From: Adiantum capillus-veneris
Lineage: Eukaryota > Streptophyta > Polypodiopsida > Polypodiales > Pteridaceae
DNA length: 64,000 nt
NCBI GenBank assembly: GCA_014529385.2
Contig: CM043948.1
Location: 74,918,791 to 74,982,790, forward strand
Direction: 5' to 3'
The notes under the pieces were generated by a model. The model was not told the DNA's origin. It saw only the letters and a list, made by a program, of their open reading frames with translations, and did not search any database. How positions within the stretch are numbered: position 1 is the stretch's first letter; every line of letters begins with the position of its first letter. Both the position numbers and the translations under genes were made by a program. Shown here one piece after another: positions 1 to 11,212 of the stretch.

Positions 1-596
1 CACGCTTCGGATTCCGACAATGGGGTATGGCAACATCCAATCAATCAGACTAGTCCTAGAGCCTTCACACAAACACTCATAAGGCACCCTCTTCTCCATG
101 CTATAAGCCCAAAAGTGTTACAAATTGGGTCCCTTAACCCTCTTATAAGATTATTTTATTTTTCCTCACTTTTTGCACCCTTTCATTCGTACCTTCCTTT
201 TTGCTCACTAATTTGTTGAGTTTACATACTTAGGCCTAACCACACCTTCCTTTTTGCTCACCAACATGAGTTTAAATCACTTGGCACCTTCTCAACCTTT
301 AAGCAGAAGCCATAAAATATGCTCGCACAAACAAACAAATGCTAACACAGTCCTTTTCAGGGTGCCTTAATTTTCATCTTGTTAATGAAAATTTATGTTG
401 ACTCCAATATTTAGAGTTTTTTTTTTCAATTTCCACACTATAACGTCTCAATATTTCGTTGCAAGGAGATAATGTTTTTATCCTTGAAAAAACTAGATTT
501 AAGATTGATCTGTTTGTAATGGGTAGTTAATATCAAGTTCAATCGAAAATCTACGCCTCTTACTTATACACGAGTAGACCCTCCTCAAGGGCAATA

Positions 597-601
<5 letters not shown>
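1..601. other. Gene-free AT-rich stretch
   Basis: I see no long open frame, element terminus or RNA gene here. The sequence is AT-rich and low in complexity. Confidence 0.5.
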
Positions 602-650
<49 letters not shown>

Positions 651-683
651 ATATAAGGCCCAATATACACAAGTTTGCAAGAT

Positions 684-761
<78 letters not shown>
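602..761. repeat. Compound (GA)n-(GT)n-(GA)n microsatellite
   Basis: There are about 47 bp of GA, a 37-bp unique spacer, about 33 bp of GT and then about 41 bp of GA. The Ser-Leu and Thr-His frames across it are translations of the repeat and not genes. Confidence 0.97.
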
Positions 762-762
<1 letters not shown>

Positions 763-3700
763 CCCCTAACATGAGACAACAAGTCTTCAAAATCTTGTCT
801 AAGATGTAAATATATGTGCCAACTTAAGCTATCGAGTAGATTCCCGAAGTGACCTTTTGAGTGTTTTTTCTTAATTCAAAAATCACAATGGTAGATGAAA
901 TTATGTTAGCATAACCAAAAAATTACAAGTTCTAATCATGCTCGTGCCGAACCATGATGTCTCACATCAGCCATAGACTCATGGGCTATTAGGGGAGCCA
1001 CGCCACCACACTGAAAAGGACACTAGAGGTAAACTTGGCTGAACATGGAGCAAGACCTCAACAAAGACCCAAATACTAACCAATCATTGCGGCACCACTT
1101 GCTCTGCTCCACTCATAAGAGTTCATCCGTTTCCCGATGGCGACAATCGCTTCCTTGCTTTCTAGTATAATCTCTATGAACCTAGTTGTTTTTAGGGCGT
1201 TCTCGAAGACCTACAGAGCAAGGCGGTAGTGGGATCCTTAACCCTAGTACTCATGCGGAGGCCCAAGGTACCAAGTTTGTGGTGGTCATCATGAAGCAAT
1301 AACATGCATGGGCTATCATGACAAAGGCCATGATGGACAATGTTAAGCTATGCTCCCAAGGTGGCCAATGGAAAGGGCTTCAGATGCATGACAAGTTGCT
1401 TACCCCTCGGTGGTCTAACCTGAAACTTGGGGACACAACGGGCGAGCTAGTTCGGAAACGCAACAGAGCAACAGAGGCCTTCGAATGGGGAGAGACAACA
1501 AGGTTACAACTCTATAACTCTTTGGTCCCCTTGGCTATATAAGGCGGGAAGCATCCTTCTGAACCCATTCTGGAGGAAAGTTGCAAGAAACGCCAATAAC
1601 AAAGGGCTATGATGACTATGCCACTTTTAGCACAGCAGTGGCAGTAGTAGCTGGAAAGGAATAGACTAATTGGCCTCCCAGTTCCACCTTAGTGTGACTG
1701 AAAGACTACTAGCTAATAGAGCTTTAGAACGGCTAGACCGTTGGCCAATAGAGCTTTAAAGCGGCTAGACAATTATTGGTTGCCTACGTGCGAGGCCAGG
1801 TCCGTGTGAAAAGCATGGCGGTGGCCCACGAACAAAAAATTCCTTAAACCGCAAACCAAGGACGTGTACAATACCGTGATGGTCTCAACGGATTGGTTTT
1901 CCCCCCTAAAGAAGCAATGGGGCAAGCAATGATCGGAATAAGGATGGGTGACAATCCGGAAGAGAATCTGGTGCCCACTATGGCCACTTGGGATGAAGGT
2001 CTTTCTATGGAAGGCTCTATGGGGAGCCTTACCTACTGGTGCGAAGGTTCTAGCCAAAGGTATTGATCTAGATAGATGCTAGCAATGCAAAAAACGGCTA
2101 GTAAGGACCTCCCTCACTTATTCAAGAAGTAAGAACGATCTATTCTTGGGTGGAAAGGTGTTTAAGAGCCAAGCACTACATATCGGCACACAAATTGTTG
2201 ATTTTTAGCAGTTCAAACACTTGTGCAGGGCCAAGAATTGTCGGCAGGTCTTAGAGAAATGACCTTTGGAGGGTTAATTCATAATCTGTAGTGCCAAGAT
2301 ATGTTGGGGTTAATTCATATCGAGATATTAGTCAAAAAAAAATTCTACTTGTAGCGTGAGTGTGAGCATATAAGCTATTTACTATTGTTCCATCTTTACA
2401 CTGTGAGTCGGAGTCGGACCAGGGCTACGGACCAGGGCTAGAAAAATACATTTTCCCTAGCCGGTGAAAATAAGGGCAAACTTGAAGTTCTCTGGCTTTC
2501 TAGGCCAAAATTTATATCTTTTGCCGGTAATGCATTAGAACTTGTGTAAATTTCCCACTTTTCTTAAAGGCAAGCTCAATATCTAACCGAAATTTTATAA
2601 TTTTAGCCGGTTAAAATACACTCGACCCCGGGTTTTTTCTAAACACTTTGGTGGCCGACCAAGTGAGAGGGTTACTAATTCTTATCACTTATTGTGGGCC
2701 TTACCACTTTGTTGTTTGCGCATAAGTTCTTCTCTAGCTATTGAGTTACAGCCTTGCTTATTGCTCCCCAAGGCCATCCTGGACACTATAATAGCGCACT
2801 GGTCTTCATGACCCCAAGGCAGTACAATCTATGGCGGACATTCTGGACACTATATTGCAATGGGTCTCAATGACCCCAAGGCAGTGGAAGATCTATGGCA
2901 GACATCTTTAAGCAAGAATCTTGAGGTCAAAGAATGACAGGTCAACGTATTGATATGCCTCACTCACGGGCCAGGTTTTGAACCCATGGCCTCTCGCTTG
3001 CTAGCTTGCTGCCCTCATGTGTTTAGTTGCCCACCTAGCCATTTCACTTCCCAATAATGCAAACTTTCCTAGGCAAAAGTAAACTCGGACGACGGGCATG
3101 TAGCGCGAGAATTGTGGCGTTGATCCCACTGCTTGGACTTCATTCAATACCTCATGGTATTTAGTGCTGGGGCAAAGCCATGGACCTCTTCTAGCCACCG
3201 ATGTATGCACCCACCATCATCATATTGATATCATAGGATTTCTTTTTATTCCTCTAATAGTCATGTGATACCAATCTTCATTCGATACTGGTGAATAGAC
3301 TTGGTTGGGAGTAAAGAGGGACTGAAGGTAGAATGACACCCGTCCTTATTGGCTCCTTTTTCTAACTTTTTATTAGGTGGAATCTTCAAAGATTCTATTT
3401 GGTCTTCAACCGTTCTAAAATCATGAATCATCCTGAGTGCAGCCTGCAGTAGAAGCTCGCTATTGAACTCACCACCTTGCATTTCAAAGCAAGCCCTTGG
3501 CCTAGACCATTGTAGCATGAGAGCCCGCATACTTCTAGTTAAGAAAAACAAGTGATAAAATTGCGAGGGCTGCCAAAAAATGAGATCTACCTAAGCATGT
3601 TCATGAATGCAATAGAAAAAGTTAAGATTTTACAATGACCTTTCAATGTTTCAAAAACACGGTGAATTTGCGACGTTACAAGCATTTCTACGCTTTAGAT

Positions 3701-4163
3701 ACACGTTATGAAGCAAAGGAACGAAGCAAAAATAGGCATACTATTGAGCGATGAATGAGGGGGGACCAATTCTTTTTAATGTAGCATTGTGAAGAATCTT
3801 TGAGGATTCTTTGCCTTTCTCTATCTTGCTCTCTCTCCTTCTCTTGTCAAAACTTTATCATATCCCCAATAGTGTAATCTAATAGTTTTGAATGATACTT
3901 ATGGGATCAACTCTATCCCATCCACTATTCAACCAAAAAATTGCAAAATCACAATTGCAAAATCAAGGGTAGATTCCAAGATTGCCTTGAAGAAAATGGA
4001 AAAAATGTTACAAGTTTTAGTATTAATACCAACAAATGCCTAAAATTTTGACCAAAAAATTGGAAGAGTTCAATGTTTGCCATTATTTTTGTCGGCTAGG
4101 AAAAATGTTTTTGGAAAACCCTAAGATTCAAATCTCCCTAACAGCGGATTCTTCTTTTCTTTT

Positions 4164-4168
<5 letters not shown>
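762..4168. other. Gene-free intergenic DNA
   Basis: About 3.4 kb in which all frames are short (under about 100 codons) and none carries a recognisable motif. No LTR, LINE 3' end or tRNA signature was seen. The only internal structure noticed is a 24-bp direct repeat near 1715-1770. It could be a very old repeat or unannotated intergenic DNA. Confidence 0.45.
1715..1770. repeat. Two-copy tandem repeat, period 32 bp
   Basis: A 24-bp unit beginning AATAGAGCTTTA occurs at 1715-1738 and again at 1747-1770 with one or two substitutions. Confidence 0.8.

Positions 4169-4232
<64 letters not shown>
4169..4232. repeat. (GT)n followed by a poly-G run
   Basis: About 32 bp of GT run directly into about 31 consecutive G (4202-4232) and then a CG-rich tail. 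A G run this long is unusual, could form a quadruplex and is prone to sequencing or assembly error. Confidence 0.95.
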
Positions 4233-4342
4233 CGCGGGCGCGGGGGCCCTAAGTCTCATATGAGATGTTACGTTTCCTCACATCAGCAACGTGCTTGTAA
4301 GTAAGAAAGCAGTAGCACAATTAGAATGAATGTGTATGGGTA

Positions 4343-4390
<48 letters not shown>
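4343..4390. repeat. (GT)n(GA)n microsatellite
   Basis: GT dinucleotides pass into GA dinucleotides. It lies directly beside a 50-bp fragment that resembles the SINE tail found at 32139-32215. Confidence 0.93.
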
Positions 4391-4435
4391 GAAGAAGAAG
4401 ATTTTAACGTCGTAGGAAACTATCCCAAGAGACCT

Positions 4436-4440
<5 letters not shown>
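4391..4440 (-). repeat. SINE/LINE-type 3' tail fragment
   Basis: On the minus strand this reads GGTCTCTTGGGATAGTTT, then a GACGTTAAAAT-type end, then CTT repeats. The same block occurs at 32139-32215 inside a longer tRNA-like repeat. It is probably a 5'-truncated copy of that repeat. It is bounded by GA tracts on both sides, so the ends cannot be set exactly. Confidence 0.5.

Positions 4441-4487
<47 letters not shown>
4441..4487. repeat. (GA)n microsatellite
   Basis: About 47 bp of uninterrupted GA dinucleotides next to the tail fragment at 4391-4440. Confidence 0.95.
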
Positions 4488-4488
<1 letters not shown>

Positions 4489-5529
4489 ACAAAATAATAT
4501 GTCACCAAAGTGATGGAATGAGAGAAGACAATGGACAATCCAATAGTGATGCTCAACTATTTGAATGGTTAAGAAGTTTCTTGAGCTTCTGAAAAGGAGG
4601 CAAGCCAGCTTGGGCCCCTAGAAAAGCAAGGAGGCAGAGGCTGTTGTCAACCACCATCAGGTATGAACGTTTAGGACAGGGTGCCCATATTTCAAACTTT
4701 GCAATGACCATCAAGTTAAGGGGATGTCACATGTTGTGTCCCATGTCCCCAAAATTTCTTTCCATTTAATAGTGGCAAAGATAAAGATGTCAACATGCTT
4801 CCCTTCCTACACAATTTTGACAACCTCCAATTTTTCAATGAAGTCCCATGCTACCTTGTTGAGAGCCATGCTTCATATTGTTGAAAGCAGCTCCAAACCC
4901 AACCCTATTTCAAGATTCCACCTGCATACATGAAGTTGTTTATTGCAACCGCCTCGCCAACTCTAACTCAAAAGGATCCCAACTCTGCTTCAACAAACCC
5001 ATGCATTGCGTTGTAAAATGCAACTCCCTTCCCAACAAGACCAAAAGAATTGTTCACTTCAACTCACAAAAATGCAATTGGGTTCCTTCGATCAACCATT
5101 GACATGGCATTTGCTGCATTGCTTCTAGGCACCAAACAACTGCCTCAATTGAATAGCCATTGCACAAGGCGCTAGAAACCTTGTCTAGCTTAGCAACTTT
5201 GGCGCCTTCCTATTGACTTGAATCCCAATATACTAACATTTTGACAACATCTGACAAGCTGATGCAACTTCACACTAACATAGAAAACAATGCTCCTATT
5301 TGTGAGGGAAACATGCTTCATAGGGAAGGAAAAGATATGTTTTCGTATTTCCTTTCCATCAATGAGTACCTATCAATGCACAAAATTCATACATAGATGC
5401 ATGCAACTTACAACAACACGAACGGAAAGCCAAACTTACAACAGAAGCAAATTGGGCACCTCTCTCTGTGCAGCCTGCTTCTCAACTAGCCACTCAAGGG
5501 TGCATGGTTACTCATCACCCCATGCATAG
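4488..5529. other. Gene-free intergenic DNA
   Basis: Only short frames without domain motifs occur. No element end was recognised. Confidence 0.45.
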
Positions 5530-5803
5530 AAAGTTTTGGACAAATTCTCACAATAATTCCCACATTGTGACTTACCTCAACATCAGGAGCTTGTGTGAGA
5601 GAGGCACCGCATACCTAGCTAGGTACGATTGGGGGCAGGGGACCACCGGCCCGGTGGGGGGGCCGGTGGTCCCCTGCCCCCAATCGTACCTAGCTAGGTG
5701 TGCGGTGCCTCTCGAGCAGAAGCTCATGATGTTATGCATTGTATGAAAAACACTGAAAAAGACTCCATTTTCCTATATGAGAAAATTTCAAAATCTTCTT
5801 GTG
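5530..5803. mobile_element. MITE-like foldback element, copy 1
   Basis: A 274-bp unit with a near-perfect inverted repeat at 5579-5733 (two arms of about 75 bp, GC-rich loop). Each arm starts AACATCA(T/G)GAGCTT and includes CCTAGCTAGGTACGATTGG. The outer ends also pair imperfectly, so the whole unit can fold. A homologous copy with an inverted repeat of exactly the same span lies at 33237-33509. No transposase is present and no target duplication was clear. It could be a foldback MITE or a miRNA/siRNA-type hairpin locus. Confidence 0.75.
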
Positions 5804-7001
5804 GTACATTTAGGCACAGCAACTCACTAGAAGATTCTCTAAAGGAAAGACGTCTCTAAGCCAGCCAACGTGCATAGAACACCTTGGCTAATCTGGGCTT
5901 TTCTGTTCATGATTGCTCCATTATTTGCAAAAATATTATGCCTAGCCAACAACAACCCATCTAGTGCTCCCACATACAACTCAACGAGACTCTCTTCTTG
6001 CCAATGCAGGCTGCAGCTACAATTCCTTAGATTTTTGGCCCTACTTCAGCTAGAAAAAATGTGAAGGGCTCTGGGGTTAATCATCACAACGTGTGTGGCT
6101 ATGGAATCCACTACCATCTCCTCATCCAATAGCCTCATGACTATAATCTTAGGCATACCTCTTTGGCTTCAGCCAAATCTCTTCCATCAAGAAGTCAGTC
6201 AATTGAATTGAAATAGCACCATGGCAAGGCCCCTGTAGTAATTGTTGGCTTACTCCATGGCTATCACTTGATCTGCACCTTTAATTGAACACCAAAACCC
6301 AGCACAAGAAAGGCCATTGACCATGCTTGCATGAGCAAGGCCCGTAGATCGCAAAGAAGGTAGGTGACACCTGGCCCATTAGCCTACATTGACTGCTCAA
6401 AAGAACCCTTTCACCTACCTGGCCCTCATCCTGTTGCCAGAACCCAAATGCCTGGATCTTGAAGCCCCATCAGATAGAGCAGCATTGCACAAAGCCCCAT
6501 TTCACCCTACACTCACTATAAAAGAGAAGATCTTAAAAAGAAAAGGCAAGCTTTGAAAGCCCCATTCTCACCCTACACTCACCATAAAAGAGAAGATCTT
6601 AAAAAGAAAAGGCAAGCCCCAAGCTTATTACCCTCACCCGGAGAACAACACACACCATGTGCAAGGATAAGGCAAACCCTCCCCCAACTCGTAGAAAGAT
6701 GGAACATTACCAAAGAGAAGTTGGAACCTGTGGAAAAAAAAAATCATAGAGCTAGTTTGAGTAGAGGAGGAGGAGCCACAAGTCGACTCCATGGCAATGG
6801 GCCGGGGGTGCACTCTAAGCACAACACAATTGTTTCCATTTACCAAGCCTACAATCCTATCACCTTCAACTTTCCATTGAGCTTTTGCTTCAATCATCTA
6901 TAGTACATATTTTGGCATGTCTATGGACATCAAGGGCTGAGCAGATCTCGTCTTGCACATACTCTCAAGGCTAAGAATGCTGAGACTTGAGGATCTAGAC
7001 A
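5804..7001. other. Gene-free flank left of the Gypsy element
   Basis: No frame with a recognisable domain was found. It contains the 65-bp tandem duplication at 6491-6617. It ends at the AGTAG target duplication of the large Gypsy element. Confidence 0.45.
6491..6617. repeat. Two-copy tandem duplication, period 65 bp
   Basis: A unit starting AAAGCCCCATT and ending AAAAGGCAAG is present twice (6491-6555 and 6556-6617) with few differences. Confidence 0.88.
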
Positions 7002-7006
7002 AGTAG
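7002..7006. repeat. Target site duplication AGTAG, left copy
   Basis: Identical to 31206-31210 on the other side of the Gypsy element. Five bases is the usual length for this class. Confidence 0.92.
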
Positions 7007-7939
7007 TGTTGGACAGATACGCCGTGACGGACGTCAGCACAGCGAGAACTCACCTAACAAGATTTGTCAGCTAAGGACGAAGCTCGACCCGCAGGCATGC
7101 GGAAGCAAGCATAAGGTGTCAACCTACACTCGACCGACTCCTAACTAATTCGTACAGAGGTCTTACCAATTGTCTAAGTCACAGCCTTCAAGAGTGCATA
7201 AGAAGAAACTTTCTACAATGATGTCTAGAGTCGAACACCCATCAAACAATCTCGAAACACCACAGAACTTGAAGGAGACCCTACTATCACCAATAGGTCG
7301 CTCTCCCTAAGGTCTATGAACCAAAACCCCAACCCAAAACACCCGGTGCAAAATCACGTAGGATGTTTGACCGAAATTTGCAGGTCTTCGTTTCCGAAAT
7401 CTAAAGTGCCTAATGTGTAGCTCTACTCAATGTGAACGCGTGGATATGCTGCAATGCAAAATTGGACAACGTATGCTCACCAAATCACCAGATGAAGCTC
7501 GTAGAAGGAGCTCGCAAAACCAAACCGTACGCGTGCAATGTAGGTATCGACGTGTAGCTCTCATTGGGGACAACACGCTGCACTTCTCCGCACTCGATTC
7601 CGACTACCGGTGCACATGTAACGTCAAGATGAAGTTCACATTTTCTCTCATACATAGTAAGCTCACTCACAGACTTCAAGACTTGTTTTTAAAAAATGAC
7701 AAAAAGTTCTTTCATTAAGGTCAAAAAGTGGTATATATACCTTACAATTCTCAAACCCTAAAGTTCCAAATCAACCATTTACTCCATCTAACTATCAAAA
7801 CGGGGATACAATCTGGAAACTTCTGTAAGTCCCAATATTTACAAGGTAAAAATTCAGGTTTCCTCAATAAATGAATAATTACAAAAAATGATAATCTTGC
7901 GAGTAGTCAGTTTCCGTGGGGTGTGTCCAACTTCTAATA
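7007..7939 (-). repeat. 3' LTR of the Gypsy element
   Basis: A 933-bp LTR homologous to 30358-31205. It carries about 85 bp (near 7255-7345) that the right copy lacks. A TATATATA core near 7731-7738 matches the position seen in the other LTR. The LTR carries a CACGTAGGATGT half of the dyad that recurs inside the element. Confidence 0.92.
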
Positions 7940-7955
7940 CTCCCCCCCTCCTTGC
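7940..7955 (-). other. Polypurine tract of the Gypsy element
   Basis: Read on the minus strand, GCAAGGAGGGGGGGAG directly abuts the 3' LTR. This is the expected plus-strand primer position. Confidence 0.85.
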
Positions 7956-8114
7956 TCATGTCGTCCCCGACATGGCCGCTGAGCTGCTTCTTCATCGTAT
8001 GGTTTCGCACATCTTGATCAATGATTCGTATCTTGCATGTAGATTCATCATTGTGGGGCCGAAAATACCAGTGTTTATTGTGAAGAAGCCGGTGTAGAAC
8101 GCTTCTTCAAAGGC

Positions 8115-10718
8115 CTACAGTTGGTAGGATGGCAGAAACATTATCCTTTGATACAACGCATGTATCACCTCCTTGGAAGGCTGACCAGACAAATCATAGG
8201 CACATCTATAAGTATCTTGGAAGAAGAAGATACTGTCTATCACCTGGCCTGGCTTGAATGTCTCAAATACTGCTAGAAGAGTTTTGCAGATTTTCTTCAT
8301 CATGATGCACGTAAGGTCAGGTGAGCCAGTGAACAATCTGATGGCGCCCGTTAGGGTTTTCACCATGTATTGGACACTTATTCTCTCACCTGCCTTCACG
8401 CCCGACAGCTCATGATAATTCAGCCAAGTGGGTTGGCTCCTTTGTAATATCTCCTGGGCCTTCCACGTCCTGATCCTTGGTAGAGGACAAAAGCTGAGGC
8501 TGTCTCTGCTGTTTTTCGGTGCCTCTACCAAATGGATTAGGTATTGTGGGTACTTGGTCAGCCAAGCCTTCCTCCATTTTGGCTGAGAGTCAACTATTAG
8601 CCTTACCCCTTCTGGTTGGGAGATATCTGCGTTGTAGAGTGGCACGGTCGGCTCTTCTCTAATCCTCTTATTGATGGTGGCTGCTTCATATTTCAGCAAA
8701 GGATATGGGAGAGAGGGTTGAAGCCATTCGCGCCTGAGGTTGCTGGCATCGATCTTCTGGATAGTCATGGATTTGAAAACCCTCTGCTCCCATTCCAAGG
8801 CTTCCTTAGTCGTCTCTTTGATCTCCACCTCTATTGCTTTACGCAGCTTTTCCTCCTCTTCCTGTGTTAGATCTTGTGGCTCTTAAGAGGATCCTTCTAG
8901 GATTTCCTCTTGCATAGGTGTGTCCATAGGATCTGCCACATTTTCTAAATCTATGCCTTCATTGGCTGCTGGCCCTGTGCCCTCTTGCTCTCCGGCTTGC
9001 TGTCCTCTCAGCTCCTCAATCTGCTTTAGGAGTTTCTATTTTTCTGTTTCAGCTTCTTTGCCCATATTCACGAGAGGGTCGTTCAACTCGGCGTTTATCT
9101 TCTCCGCCTCCTCGAGCTTTCTTTTGATACTTTCTAATTCCTCTTGCATGGCTTTTTGTTCTTCTTCCATTCTTGTTTTCATAACAATTGACCCCTCTGC
9201 CATCATCAATCGTTGCTTTTTCTCTAGAGTCAGCTCTTTCTGAAGTTCTTGCATCTGTTCTTCATACATTTTGCTTTCCATAGTGATGTGAGTCTAGCTA
9301 GTAGCTTTGACTCTGGCAGGAGATGCCCGTAGCCTCTGGATGGTTTGATCTTTCACTTTGAGCTGGTCCTTGAGCTCAAGGACCTCATCCTGGCTGGCTT
9401 GTTGATCTATCTCCGCCTTTTCTTTGGCGTTTCGCATTGCTTCAACTTCTTTAGACTCCTCAGCCAGTTGTAGGGTCAGGTTATCCCTTTCCCTCTCGGC
9501 ATCTATCAATGATTTGCTGAGTTGCTTACATTCCTCTTCAACTCCTTGCATTCTTTGGGCTGATTTTCTTTTTCCATTTCCTGGCATCTTTGCAATGCCC
9601 TTGCTAAACTGGCCTGTAGCTCCGCTTCTCCCTCTTTCTGCCTTTGACTTTGTCCTTGTAAAGAGTCTACTTCCAGCTTTATCTTCACTTTGGTGGCCTT
9701 GAGAGCTGGCATCTCACTTTCTGAGGCCATGGACTGCTCTCTTAACCCAGTTAACTTCGTCATCACCACATCCCAATCGTTGGAGGGTGGGTGCAGGTCT
9801 ACTGTATCTGTGGCCATCTCTTTTAGTTCTACTAACCTGATGCTTTGCATTTGTTCCTTAGGCCCTGTGCTTGCCAAGTCGAATGCGACTGTGGCAGCCT
9901 CTTCTTTTGTGTATCCTGCTGCTAGCACGTCCAAAAATGTGTTATATGACTCATTTGGCTCTTGTTGTCCACTTCGAGGCTTAGCCTCTTCCTTTGGTTC
10001 CGGCTCTTGGCTCTGCTCTTGCTTGGCCTCTTCTTGTTCTTGTGGTTTGTCTTCCTCCTCTTTATCTTCTTGTGGAGGGCTGCTAGGAGGTGGTGAGGGC
10101 GGTGGGCTAGACTCAGGGCTAGTCGGTAGAGATGTAGGCTTTTTCTTTAAGTCTCGGTCTGCCTTAGTCTTCCTTTCTCTCTCTTGGCTTTCCTGCTCGT
10201 CTAGCAGTTTCTGTCGTACTTGCTCCACTTCCTCTTCTGTAAAAGGTACATGCGGGATATTTTCTGATGCGGCATCAAGAATCTCAAAATTTTTAATATA
10301 ATCTTCGAATCTATCCCTTTGCACCCTTTAGGATGATCCCGACATTGCTTCTAGATACGGCTTCCAGAGTTCACTCAAATCGCCTTTGAGGGCTCTTTTT
10401 GCTCTGAAGCTCTCCATCAGCCGCTCTAGTCTTGCCGCTTTTTGTGACTTTGTCTCTTTTTCCGGCACTTGGGCAAATTCTTTCTTTCCCTTCTTTTGCT
10501 CGGGCTGCTCTTCTTGAACAGGCTCTAGCCGTCTTTTCAATCTTGTAGCAACCCTCGGTGCTCTTTGTGGCTTGTCTTATTTGTCTTCTTTGAGCCTCAA
10601 CCAGTCATTTTGTGACGGGGGGTTAGGCCATCTTCCTTTTGCGTGCAATGCTCGGCTCCACTTCTTCTAGGTAATCCTTAATGGTCATTCTTTTTTGCCG
10701 GTGACTTCGTGGCTACCA
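8115..10718 (-). pseudogene. Coiled-coil third ORF of the Gypsy element
   Basis: A coding region of about 860 codons between integrase and the 3' LTR. The likely start is the ATG at 10718-10716 (MVATKSPAKK). It begins basic, then has a Pro/Ser-rich stretch (SPPPSPPPSSPP) and a long Glu/Lys/Gln heptad-like coiled coil (about 10000-9040). It ends in a more globular 230-residue region rich in Trp and Leu (8115-8828). One frame carries most of it, interrupted by TAA at 10577 and 10328, TAG at 9294 and 9036, TAA at 8883 and frameshifts near 10640 and 9506-9590. I recognise no family. The position matches that of the extra or envelope-like ORFs of some plant Gypsy elements, but there is no signal peptide or membrane segment. 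A structural or captured host-derived protein is possible. Confidence 0.7.
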
Positions 10719-10873
10719 TAGATCCTGTTGTACTCAGTAGTTTGAAGTTAGCGTTTTTTCCATATTAGCTAAATTAACTATCCAAATGACTTGAAAATTG
10801 AAAATAAAGCTTAAAAGGAACTTGTGAAACTGTGCATGTGCACACAGTGCACTCTGGCCAAAAATTTCCATTT

Positions 10874-10897
10874 AGACATCCTACGTGTAGGATGTCT
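10874..10897. repeat. 24-bp palindrome, 3' array unit 1
   Basis: The 12-bp half-site AGACATCCTACG is followed by its reverse complement, with one central mismatch (GTG in place of GCG). The nested Copia inserted four bases beyond it. Removing the Copia puts the next palindrome 283 bp away. Confidence 0.88.
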
Positions 10898-10901
10898 TTG
10901 T
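10897..10901. repeat. Target site duplication TTTGT, left copy
   Basis: Matches 16184-16188 exactly and flanks the nested Copia element. Confidence 0.93.
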
Positions 10902-11165
10902 TGTTGAAGATGATGAAACAGGAAACAGAAGGAAGACAACAACTCAGAGTAGGAAGAAGATGGAGAAGGAGAAGACACAGAGCTTGCGTACGAGATCTCT
11001 GTATTAGAATAATAGTGTATATACAAACTCAGAGCTACAAAGCTTATATGAAACCCTAAGAGATAAGGTGTCCTTTCACACCAGATGTCCAAGGGGAAAA
11101 ACCCAGTGGGAGAAAAGTACCCCTGGTGAAGCGCGTATACACACTAACACTACTACATGTCTACA
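10902..11165 (-). repeat. 3' LTR of nested Copia
   Basis: A 264-bp LTR that is nearly identical to 15905-16183 but lacks a 15-bp TCTC-rich insertion. Confidence 0.95.
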
Positions 11166-11177
11166 AATCCCCCCTGT
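11166..11177 (-). other. Polypurine tract of nested Copia
   Basis: The minus strand reads ACAGGGGGGATT, directly adjacent to the 3' LTR. Confidence 0.88.
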
Positions 11178-11212
11178 AGTGATAGTGTGAATCCGTACAA
11201 GGTAGCAGATCA

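Noticed and set aside
585-782. Minus-strand frame of Ser-Leu and Thr-His repeats
   Set aside because: It is a translation of the GA and GT microsatellites and has no unique sequence.
1318-2057. Short frames of 74-94 codons as possible host genes
   Set aside because: No splice-consistent extension, domain or composition signal. Frames of this length are expected by chance.
8115-8828. Envelope-like identity for the third ORF
   Set aside because: No signal peptide, transmembrane segment or cysteine pattern is visible. The bulk of the protein is coiled coil.
9690-10301. 203-codon plus-strand frame opposite the coiled-coil ORF
   Set aside because: It is the antisense of a Glu/Lys/Gln-rich coding sequence, which gives Ser/Leu/Cys-rich open frames. 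The minus strand has the coherent protein.
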